Origin: Ettlia oleoabundans
Lineage: Eukaryota; Chlorophyta; Chlorophyceae; Chlamydomonadales
Direction: 5' to 3'
Length of the DNA stretch: 10,475 nt
NCBI GenBank assembly: GCA_019693395.1
Contig: JAAMXP010006255.1
Span: forward strand, 1 to 10,475
Shown: positions 1 through 7,883 of the stretch, piece by piece
How positions within the stretch are numbered: position 1 is the first letter of the stretch
How the letters are laid out: the number at the start of each line of letters is the position of its first letter
Made by a program: the position numbers and the translations under genes
Notes under the pieces: model-generated
Database searches by the model: none
What the model was told of the DNA's origin: nothing
Seen by the model: only the letters and a program-made list of their open reading frames with translations

Positions 1-31
1 CCCCCACACGCCCCCCTCCTTGCTTCATCAG

Positions 32-1892
32 GTGTATGATTTCTCTAAGGCAGTGAAAGGCCGGATGAGCGATGGCGACTTCAACCTCACCCTCCTGTAC
101 AACACATCCACACACTTCGATGACCTGGCCTGGGCGGCGGGCTGGCTTTACAAGGCCACAAAGCAGGTCAGTCTTGGGCGCAACCAACATGCATCACGTG
201 TTAGTGTGCCTGCAGATGGTGTGTGAACTGCTGGCTGCATGCAAGGGGTCCCATCATGACACAGACACTGATTGTTCTGCTGCCAGCCAGGTTCAGGTAT
301 CCAGGCCAGGGGTCTTGCACGCATGTTACCAATGCGCCTGTGTGGCCGCTCCGCAGGAGTCGTACCTCTCGGATGTGTATGAGTTCTACATCAAGCACCT
401 GGAGGATGAGGCTGACATAGCAGACTTCAAGTGAGAAAGGGGGCCAGAAACCGTGGGTAGCATGGCCGCATGGCTTGGAGGGTTCGCAGCAGTGCATGCT
501 TTGGCAGTCCAGGACGTCAGCCTGCTGCTGTGCCATTCCAGCTGCAGCCTAAACTTGTGTAGAAACCATCTGCTCAGTCCCGCAAAGTTTTACCTACCCA
601 ACGCCTCCCCATTGCTGCACACATACACTGGCGCAGGTATGCTTACGACTGGGACAATGTGTTCTGGCCGCTCAACCTGCTGCTGGCCCAGGAGACGGGG
701 CGCAACACCTTCCGCCAGCAAACCGAGCTCTTCCTCAAGAACTGGATCTGTGCCGGCAACACGGCCACATACACGCAGAGAGGCCGTGCTTACAACCCTT
801 GGACTGGTGGGTGCCCCGCCCGCCCGCCGCGGGCCGCTCTGCCCAGCCGCCCGCGTTCTGCCTGCCCGCCTGCTTGTTCTGGTTCTACACGCTGTCGCAG
901 CCTGCCTTCCCTGGTATACCGCCCTTGAAGCCCAGTGTAGCTTGCGCACCTATCACCACTGCCTCTCCACTCTTGATCCTGCAGGGTCACTGGGTGCCAC
1001 TGCCAATGCTGCGGCCGTGTCCCTCATGTATGCTGAGCTGGCTGAAGCCGTGTCCCCCAGCCTGGCCCGAGAGTACCGCTGCTGGGCGCTGTCGCAAGTG
1101 CGGTACATGCTGGGAGATGCGGGGCGCAGCTTGGTGGTGGGATTTGGAAAGAACCCGCCCAAGCGCACGCAGGACCGCGCCGCTGCCTGCCCCGACCCTC
1201 CAGAGGTGAGCAAGTCCCGCCGGCAAAGAATCTAATGGAGCGGCAGCGGGGCGGGGTGCAGTTGCATGTAGATTGTTTTGATGCAGCAGCGACAATATCT
1301 CAAGGAAGCTTTGCACGCTTTGATGTCCTGGTGCCCAATCCATCAGTGCCTTCTTGCAAGTCCCGTGTGCTGGCTACATTCTAGGCTCTATCCACACTGA
1401 TTTCATCCCGTGCCGCAGGTGTGCAACCGTGTTACGGGGCTGCTGTCGCCCGATGCCGACAGCCACGTGCTTGAGGGTGCGCTGGTGTACGGCAGCGGCA
1501 ACAGCGACGCCTTCAGGGACGAACGCAGCGCCGACAGCAACCGCGTGGGAGTGGAGAACAACGCGGGATTGGCGGCAGCGCTGGCGGGCGTGGCCCAGGT
1601 ACCCCCTGCTGGGTGGGGGTTGGGGACAGGGATTTAGGGGGATTGCAAGGGTGGAAGTGGAAATTCAACTATTTTCTGATTGGTGAATGCATGGGTGGAC
1701 TGAGATCTTGTGCATGTTTGGCAGAAGTGCAAACATGTCGGCTCACCGTCTTCATTACCCTCCTTTTATCATCTGCCTGCCTGCCTGCCTGGTCCATACA
1801 TGCAGCTGGACGAAGGTCTGTGGGAGGTGTGCCTACAGGACTACGGCATCTACCGCTCATCAGCCATCTGTGGCACATACCTCAATGTGTGA
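32..1892 (+). CDS. GH9 endoglucanase-family protein, 3' part, probable pseudoenzyme
   Basis: Coding exons are 32-166, 357-430, 637-806, 985-1205, 1419-1598 and 1806-1892 (stop TGA 1890-1892). All introns are GT-AG and the frame is kept throughout, giving 288 residues. A typical GH9 catalytic domain is about 430 residues, so roughly the first third, with the DAGD motif holding the nucleophile/base aspartates, is upstream of the window. Family hallmarks seen are FDDLAWAAGWLYKAT (residues 29-43), YAYDWDNVFW (71-80), NPWTGSLGATANAA spanning a junction, GFGKNPPKRTQDRAAACP, and VLEGALVYG followed by NNAGLAAALAGV. Active GH9 enzymes cut beta-1,4-glucans. Here the conserved HxR reads QDR (Gln at 189, codon 1170-1172) and the catalytic acid Glu of the E-x-A-x3-N-A motif is Arg (242, codon 1542-1544). 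The last exon adds a 28-residue tail, LDEGLWEVC to GTYLNV, that I do not recognise. The fold assignment is strong; loss of hydrolase activity is inferred. Confidence 0.85.
1773..1791 (+). repeat. (TGCC)n microsatellite in last GH9 intron
   Basis: Four tandem TGCC units lie just upstream of the acceptor of the last GH9 intron (AG at 1804-1805). Shorter CTGCCTGCC runs recur ahead of other acceptors in the window, for example near 5858-5880 and 9163-9176. They probably serve as part of the pyrimidine-rich tract. Confidence 0.8.
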
Positions 1893-2356
1893 CAGCCGAA
1901 ACCCAACAACAGGAGAATCTCCGCTGCTTCTTTCCGAGCACTGGCAGAGCAGATTCAGGCTCGGACTGGCTTTCATGCGCCGACCATCTGCCGACTCACC
2001 ACTCCCTCCCTCCCATCACTCTTCTTTCTGCACTGTTCCTTCATTCACTCGCAGAGCGGCTAGAGTAGCCACCTCGCCGCACTAGGCAGTTGCACAGCAA
2101 TTTGGAGCTTATGCTCGTAGTTGATTTACTAGGGATTGATCGCCGCTGGCTTGTGCTGCCCAACAGCATAGCGCTCTCTCATCTCTGTTCTTTCAAACAA
2201 TAATCGCCCCAGGCTACTAGGGATGTGGCACAGTATGTGCTACGGAAACTGAACGTTGAAATCCAATCCGCGCCCTTTTTGTTGCGCTCTGCTTGATTTG
2301 TGAGCGCTGATGTCTACAGATTTCTCCTGAAAGCTGTCTGTTGATTTGTTGTTGGT

Positions 2357-2370
2357 AATAAACTGTGTAA
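2357..2370 (+). terminator. Poly(A) signals AATAAA and TGTAA for the GH9 gene
   Basis: AATAAA at 2357-2362 is followed by TGTAA at 2366-2370, the usual green-algal polyadenylation signal. They are about 470 nt downstream of the GH9 stop codon. Cleavage is expected some 10-20 nt further on. The role is inferred from the motif and position. Confidence 0.65.
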
Positions 2371-2439
2371 CTGGTTACTGCAAGCAAGAAAAGCTGTGTG
2401 ACAAGGGTATACCAATGGTTTTTAGGGGCAATTATCTTG

Positions 2440-2503
2440 TTACACAAATGCACTGGCCACAAAACAGGTCAACACGGCAACACTATATGTACACGAATTT
2501 ACA
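2440..2503 (-). terminator. Candidate TGTAA poly(A) signals for the USP gene
   Basis: On the minus strand TGTAA occurs at 2503-2499 and again at 2444-2440, about 220 and 280 nt past the USP stop codon. Either could set the 3' end. Together with the plus-strand signal at 2366-2370, the two transcripts would end within roughly 100 bp of each other or slightly overlap. Confidence 0.5.
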
Positions 2504-2719
2504 CAGTGCACACAAAGAAGTGCACATGCAACAACATGAAAACGGCAGATAAGGAGAACTTATCAGATCCTCAGGTGCCAGTTGTGTCAAACAAAAGAGT
2601 GTGGCACCATCTAGCAGTCTACCACATGGTACAGCAGCACAGGAACAATGTCGTCCATGTGTCACGCGCAGCAACTCCTCACAAGCGGCTCCAGCCAACG
2701 GCCAACCATGACGACTGTC

Positions 2720-3861
2720 TCAAGGCAGGAGTAGCACCGGGCACCTGCAGGCGTAAAGGGTGAGCGCAGGCATTTGCAACGTGCCACCCTAAATGGATAA
2801 GGCATGGGAAACTATCAGCACATACCCAGATATAAGAGCAAAAAAGCAGCGGCACTTACGGGACAAACTCGGCCAGCAGATTTGCATCGACATGCTTGTC
2901 GTGTACGGCTGCATGGCAACAATGAATGGTTGTAGCGGTACGTGGGCGTCAGAGGGGCGGGGCAAAGGAGGCATGAGACTATCCATAATCTTTGCCGCTA
3001 TGCCTGCTATACAAGCAGCCCTGCAGACACCAAGCTACTTGCTGCTTCAAATAAATGTTCCGTTTACGATATAACCATATAATGGAGCCAATGCGAACGA
3101 AGGGACTTTGTGCAGCACACCTCTCCCACAAACACTCCACAATGGCTTGTCAACAGACGCTGCTGACTCCCACCCAACCCCGGCAATGTCACCTGCAGTG
3201 CTGAGCACCACCAGGTCGGCGTCCACGTTGTCTGCCATCTCACCCACAGCCACAGACCCCTTGGATTTGGACGCACCCTCAACCTCCTCCTCAACAAATG
3301 ATGCCTCCAATCCACGGCTTAGGAGCTCCCTGCGGAAACAAATAATCTGGCCAATTGGCTGTCATGGCAGTAGGCCTGGCGATACCGTAGAAGGGTTGTT
3401 GCGAGAGAGAAAGCAGTAGCGGCTGAGACATTGCTTACCCCTGCACAAGCTGCAGCCGCTTCTGGCTGACCTGCTGCCCCTCCTCATCTACAAACATAAC
3501 AGTCCTGCACACGAGATTTTGAATAAGTGGGTTTCATATGTTGCTAGCTATGCACCAGCCAGCAAACAAGATCGCCCTGCCTGCTATATTGCAGGTCATA
3601 CATAAATGGTCCGCGCAAGTATCCTTGGTCATGGGTGGCGAAAGGATATGGTTTGCATGGCAAAGCATATGAGCGTCATCCACAGGCTGCCAGAACAAGA
3701 CTAGCAATCTTTACTCACAGTTTGCTGGAATTTTGCGTCGCAATGGTCGCCGCGGTGACAAGGGCGGTGCGGGAGGCCGTCGAAAGCACTGGGTTGCTAT
3801 CTAGGATGGCTAAGAGAATGTGATCGTACTTGAGACCCTCAATCTGCAACATGGTTGTCAT
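2720..3861 (-). CDS. Universal stress protein (UspA-fold) family protein
   Basis: Read on the minus strand, coding exons are 3861-3719, 3504-3439, 3329-3193, 2908-2860 and 2744-2720 (stop TGA 2722-2720). Donors are GTGAGT, GTAAGC, GTGACA and GTAAGT; each acceptor ends in CAG, and every junction keeps frame. The product is 139 residues, the normal length of a single USP domain. Its order fits the alpha/beta fold: strand YDHILLAILD (12-21), helix STASRTALVTAATIA, strand KLTVMFVDEE, helix QKRLQLVQGELLSRG, strand EASFVEEEVE, helix VAVGEMADNV, strand ADLVVLSTAAV, then HVDANLLAEFVPCPVLLLP at the C-terminus. The Gly-x2-Gly-x9-Gly-Ser/Thr ATP loop of ATP-binding USPs is absent, so it probably does not bind ATP in the usual way. 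In-frame stops precede the ATG at 3861-3859; a second ATG lies at 3852-3850. No transit peptide is evident unless an unseen upstream exon joins the CAG at about 3843. The family acts in stress responses; the role here is unknown. Confidence 0.8.
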
Positions 3862-4272
3862 AGAGATATCTACAGTAGTGACTCACTAGGAAATCTCGCT
3901 AGTACCCGCAACACGTCACCAAAAACCCGCCGCCTTGTCGCTGGAGGTTTCCAGACTGCGCGCCTACCTGGGCACCATTGTTGTTCGCTTGTTCCGGGGC
4001 GGCAGACACCACCAACCGCTGAACCGGGAACCCTGCGCAGCAGGACAGTAAATGGCCCGAGATCGGTGTATGGTCGCAACCAAAGTAAGGCGTGAACCTG
4101 ACGCAGACGTACCTGGCCGCCGACGATATGATGCCGGGGACCTAAATCCCGGCCCTGCATTAGCGCAGACGGGGCACTGTCGAGCAATGGTGGCCATGGC
4201 CGACAGTCTTTCACGACACAATGGTCGTCCGTGAAATGACGATGTGAGGCGAGTTCCAGTATGAAACACGTT

Positions 4273-4301
4273 GATCACGTGGCTATGAGCCACAGCTGAT
4301 C
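4273..4301. promoter_or_regulatory. Imperfect dyad containing G-box CACGTG
   Basis: The half-sites GATCA-c-GTGGCT and AGCCAC-agc-TGATC mirror each other around a 3-nt centre. The left arm includes CACGTG at 4276-4281, extended to CACGTGGC, the core bound by plant and algal bZIP and bHLH factors. It sits about 90-100 bp upstream of the plus gene's start codons. A regulatory role is inferred from sequence and position only. Confidence 0.4.
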
Positions 4302-4338
4302 GGCTGCCCTTCGCTGACCTGGCTGCACGTCAAGGTGG

Positions 4339-4352
4339 GCAATCATGATTGC
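4339..4352. repeat. 14-bp perfect palindrome GCAATCATGATTGC
   Basis: The sequence equals its own reverse complement. It lies 22 bp before the ATG at 4374 in the divergent promoter and could be a dimeric factor site. No known factor is assigned. Confidence 0.45.
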
Positions 4353-4373
4353 AATCCTCGCAATAGCGCAGTT

Positions 4374-6591
4374 ATGCTTGGTTGTGCGTGCCTTCATATA
4401 ATGAAGGCGATAGCAGGCTGCACTGCATTTCCTGCGCAATCGCTGCTCCCTTGCACGCCCAGGGGCGGGGTTTTCGCAGCAAATAAGCTACCCGTAACCA
4501 CAAGTATACGAGGACGTACATGGACCTGCCAGGTTGCGCGCTGGGGTTGTCTGCCTGCAGTGGTAACGGGAAAAGCGGCTGCGGAAATTTGTCGCAAAGC
4601 CATTTTTTGCCTTTCTCGACCCTGTTGCAGTCCAGCAGCGATGGTTTCGGCAGCGCCGTGGCGGTGCAGCCGGGCCTGCTTCTGCCGTGCGGAGAGAGCG
4701 GCGCGTGGGACGAAGCAGGCGTGGGCAGTGCCGTGGTGCGCTATTACTTGGGGGATGATGAGCAGCGCTGGTTTATGTGGTACACGGGACGCTCCCCCAC
4801 CTGTCAGGACCTAGATGAAGTCTTTCCCTCATCCGGCAGCATAGGTGCGCCACACCGCTGCTTCTCAAGACATGATGCCAGGTGTAACCAGGCACCTGGC
4901 AGGCAGATGCCTGGACGTGGTGGTATGTGTATCAACCACACCCATCAACCTGACACTGCCTTGTGCATGTCTCAGGGAGCCGTTGCTGCAGCAACACTTT
5001 GGTGGCTGCCCTGTCATGCCGTGAGGTGCCGTCATCACACTGCAGGTGTAGCTGTGTCTTCAGACGGCATCAACTGGCGCCGCGGCTCGGGATTTATAGA
5101 GGGTGCCCGTGGCCCACAGCGCTCGTTGGACGTTGGCAAGGTGCTGGGCCCCAATGGTGACTGGTGGTGGTTTGACACATGCCATGTCAGCGTGAGTGAT
5201 GTGCAGATCCTGTCTAGCAGCTCTGTAAGCGGCGGCACAGGCGTTTACTGGATGTTCTACAGTGGAGCCACCTTCGAGCCTGTCAACCTTCCCATGGGCA
5301 TGTCACAGGTGCATGACAGTATTTAATTGAGGAGGGTGGGCGGCAGACGGTGACTGAGTAGGTTGTCATGAATGGCGCTATTCTCCTCCTGCCCCAGCCA
5401 GTTTCAATGTCCCTGACACCAATGCCATGCAACACCGCTTCCCACACTGCATAGTTTCATCAGTTTATGTCTGCCCTTCTGCCACACAGGCTAGTCAAGA
5501 GGGTGAGGTCGAGGGCCTGCGCCTGCGCCCCGGGCTGGCCATGAGCCAGGATGGGAAGAACTGGGCGCGCATCGAGGCAGAGCATCACACCGGCGCGCTG
5601 TTCGACGTGGGGGAGGCAGGGGACTGGGACGAGCTCTTCATCGGCGGTCCACAGGTCTGACAGAGGAGGCAGGCTTCGCTAGTGCAAAGGCTGCAGGCGG
5701 GAGAGCAAGCAGCACTAGGTCAGATCTGGGGCAACAGCCAGTAAATGGCAGAGGTGGCCACACCGAGAATCAGGCCAAACAGGGCATGGGATCAGCGACA
5801 TGGCAAAATCTTGACAGCTGGCACTGTGTACTAAGGTTGCCATCAAACACCCCTGCCTGCGTGCCTTGCTGCCTGCCCTTCTGCTGCCAGGTGGTTGCCT
5901 CTGGGCCGCGCGACATGCGGATGTACTACCACTCCTACGACCGGCAGCGGCAGCGGTACATGATAGGGTTGGCAATCTCACCAGATGGCTTCAGATGGCA
6001 GAAAATGGGTCCCATTTTTGAGGTGATCAGCTACAGCTGGGTGGCTAGATGTTTCCGGGGTGGCAAGGAAGCTGGATGGCTGGTCAACCCCTGCCCCATT
6101 TGCTGCCGCTTGGGCTGAAGAGTGCATGCTTGCCGGCTTTGCTCCGGATTTGTACCCAACTCACAACATACCTCAACCCTTGCTGTGCGCAGGGTGGCCT
6201 GTCAGATGATTTCGATGCTTGCGGTGCTGCTGCACACTGTGTGGTGCGCGACCTGGACACCAAGCAGTACTTCATGTTTTACGAGGCAGTGGCTGCAGAC
6301 GGCAAGCGAAGCATAGGCCTGGCGGTGTCACCAGACGGGCTCAGGGACTGGCGGCGGTGCCCACAGCCGGTGTTAGAGGGCAGCGGCATACCCGGCACTT
6401 GGGACGAGGGTGCAGTGGGCTGCCCCTGGGCTGTCAGCATGGCGGGCGGCAAGTGGCGCCTCTACTATTCTGGCCGGCAGCAGCGCGGCAGCAGTGCTTG
6501 GCGTGGTATTGGCCTGGCACGCAGCGTGGAGGGGGCACTTGCTTTTGGGGGTGCTCCTACGCAGTTTCAGCGGCACAGCGCCGAAAGCTGA
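4374..6591 (+). CDS. Five-bladed beta-propeller protein (GH43/GH32-like fold), probably plastid-targeted
   Basis: Exons are 4374-4532, 4631-4844, 5046-5308, 5490-5654, 5891-6022 and 6193-6591 (stop TGA 6589-6591). All junctions are in frame and give 443 residues. The first donor is uncertain: GTTGCG at 4533 or GTAACG at 4563, both in phase; ATG 4401 is an alternative start. The N-terminal ~50 residues have no Asp or Glu but several Arg, Lys, Ser and Thr, as in a chloroplast transit peptide. The rest shows one unit five times. A W-D-E-type element (GAWDE, RSLDV, GDWDE, DDFDA, GTWDE) leads each unit, and a G-[LVI]-A-[VMIL]-S-x-D-G-x-x-W element ends it: GVAVSSDGINW 125-135, GLAMSQDGKNW 227-237, GLAISPDGFRW 293-303, GLAVSPDG 353-360 and a degenerate GIGLARSVEG. 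This matches the arabinanase/levansucrase/invertase five-bladed propeller fold. I cannot assign the three acidic residues of GH43 or GH32 active sites, so glycosidase activity is not claimed. Confidence 0.8.
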
Positions 6592-6654
6592 TCGCTTGCC
6601 TTGTCTTGTTCGAACTTGGAAAGCAGCTTGAATCAGCAAACAATGAACTAAGTG

Positions 6655-7418
6655 TCATACTTCCTCATGTTGCCGCTTGCCCCCATCATGTAACGCATCA
6701 ATGCTGCCTCGTTTTGCTCCAACCCACTTTTGCTGTTTGGTGGTATGTGCCGCACCACCTCGTGCTTCTGGCACGCGCGGTGGTGCCTTGGACGCCAACT
6801 CGCGCCGGTGCACTGTGGGCCATCCAGTGCCTGCAACCGACACAGGGGTGCAATATAAAGCCCGAAGTACTCAAGACGGGTTGCACAGGGTTGCAAGGGA
6901 TGCACACAGCGTATTTGCTTGGTGCAACTTGCAGCGAAGCTGAGCGGGCAACCCTCACCTCGTTCTGGCAATGTCAACAGCGCCACCGAGCGCCCCAGCT
7001 TGAAGCGTGCTGGACCTGCTGATCCCGGATTGAGCCGCAGCTGTCTCTTGCCTGATGCGGTCTCCACCAGGCATTCACTCCATTTATGGCTGTGCCCCGA
7101 GATAACAATGTCGGGGTCATGCCACTCAATTGCGGCAGCTGCCTCAGCAGACTCCAATATGTGCACCACCAGCACCAGCCATCCATTCAATTCAAGCAAA
7201 GCAGTGATTGACAGTTCATTCAAGGCCGCCGCGTCATCATCCACATTGCCTCGCACGGCAGAAACAGGCGCCAGCAGCCCCAAAGCACCAAGGACGGCCA
7301 AGGCTCCACCATGGTGGCCGACATCGCCGGCATGCAGAATCCGCGTCACCCCGGATAATATGCGACTTAGCGCTGGGTCGTATACGCCATGCGTGTCACT
7401 CACCACGCCCAACAGCAT
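6655..7418 (-). CDS. YfcE-like bacterial-type metallophosphoesterase
   Basis: On the minus strand exon 1 is 7418-6959 and exon 2 is 6830-6655 (stop TGA 6657-6655). The intron 6958-6831 has donor GTGAGG and acceptor TTGCAG and splits a Gly codon in frame. The product is 211 residues; this family usually has about 160-220. Calcineurin-like motifs occur in order: GVVSDTHG (4-11, Asp8 and His10), HAGDVG (29-34, Asp32), VRGNVD (55-60, Asn58), VVHI (His86), GHSHK (108-112, His109 and His111), then LNPGSAGPARF. All expected metal ligands are present, so a divalent-metal phosphodiesterase or phosphatase is likely; the substrate is unknown. After the core (to about residue 165) there is a basic 45-residue tail without recognised motif. 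The ATG fits because beta-strand 1 follows at once; an in-frame stop lies near 7500. Without splicing the frame also stays open to 6648, so an alternative C-terminus is possible. Confidence 0.85.
6689..6693 (+). terminator. TGTAA poly(A) signal for the propeller gene
   Basis: This is the first plus-strand TGTAA after the stop at 6591, about 100 nt downstream. It lies inside the last coding exon of the convergent metallophosphoesterase gene, so the two mRNAs would overlap in antisense by some 50 nt or more. Confidence 0.5.
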
Positions 7419-7883
7419 GCCTGGTCCGGCGGCAGGTGGCAGGGAAGCAGCAGGCGGGTTGCTGGCAAAGGCAGGCTGCGGCGGGTGCGGCAGAGCAGGT
7501 TAAAACTGTTGTGAGCTGCTGATGTTGTCCTGTCCTTGCAACCACTACCGAGCAGTGTGCTTATGTCGCTAGCTTGACACGACGAACAACGCAACAGTGA
7601 GACCCCAGCATCCTTCATACCTCTGTGCCAGTGTGTCCTTACTATCGGCGCTTGATGCAGCCCAGTATGTGCGCTGACAACGCCCGAAACTGCAACCAGC
7701 GCAACTCTGCCGCAAGACAGGGCAGTGCATGCGGCCTTCTTCCGTAAGTGCTTGCGTTATTTCGATTATTGGCTCGGGGAACATGCTCACCATCGCCAAG
7801 TAATCCACGGTGAAGCGTTGTTTAGAAGCTTCATCACACCAGAGAGGGCGCACGCAGGCAGACACGGCGAGCCCTCTTTCAAC
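7419..7883. promoter_or_regulatory. Divergent promoter region, metallophosphoesterase (-) and legumain (+)
   Basis: A 465-bp interval separates the two start codons and should carry both promoters and 5' UTRs. An inverted CCAAT box (ATTGG at 7768-7772) lies about 110 bp upstream of the legumain ATG. No convincing TATA element was seen. The legumain frame is open upstream to an ATG at 7725; that extension would bury the signal peptide, so it is less likely. No other gene was found here. Confidence 0.4.

Larger units (their letters stand above)
1893..2719. other. Convergent 3' UTR region between GH9 and USP genes
   Basis: This 827-bp stretch lies between the stop codons of the convergent genes at 32-1892 and 2720-3861. 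It contains the 3' UTR of each and their poly(A) signals (plus strand at 2357-2370, minus strand at 2440-2503). It is more AT-rich than the flanking coding exons. Open frames here (for example 2398-2763 on plus) show no family motif and overlap the UTRs. No transposon ends, RNA gene or further exon was seen. Confidence 0.7.
3862..4373. promoter_or_regulatory. Divergent promoter region, USP gene (-) and propeller gene (+)
   Basis: About 510 bp separate the start codons of the two divergently read genes, so this should hold both promoters and 5' UTRs. It contains an imperfect dyad with a G-box (4273-4301), a 14-bp palindrome (4339-4352) and a GCCGGG/CCCGGC inverted repeat with 9-nt spacer (4133-4153). 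No clear TATA box at a fitting distance was found for either gene. Open frames inside it on both strands show no recognisable domain. A non-coding first exon for either gene cannot be excluded. Confidence 0.5.

Noticed and set aside
453..1235. 260-codon open frame on plus through the GH9 gene
   Set aside because: It crosses two introns in the wrong frame for the first exons and only shares the frame of the 985-1205 exon; the spliced GH9 model explains the region.
2398..2763. 121-codon open frame on plus
   Set aside because: It lies antisense to the USP 3' UTR and last exon, has no motif, and has a composition unlike the neighbouring exons.
3108..3419. Ser/Thr-rich open frame on plus
   Set aside because: It is the mirror of the USP exon 3329-3193 and its flanks; the minus-strand reading gives a conserved fold.
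3964..4293. 109-codon open frame on minus upstream of the USP gene
   Set aside because: It could supply a presequence exon, but I see no domain and no donor clearly paired with the USP exon; it falls in the divergent promoter.
6219..7022. 267-codon open frame on plus across the 3/4 gene boundary
   Set aside because: It is out of frame with the propeller exon and antisense to the metallophosphoesterase; no motif is present.
7081..7186. Possible loss of the HGH metal motif in the metallophosphoesterase (VVHI instead)
   Set aside because: The His is kept, and the VHI form with a shorter spacing to GHSH appears to be a normal subfamily variant, so I do not call it a defect.
6919..7503. 194-codon open frame on plus
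   Set aside because: It is antisense to the metallophosphoesterase exon 1, whose motifs are unmistakable on the minus strand.
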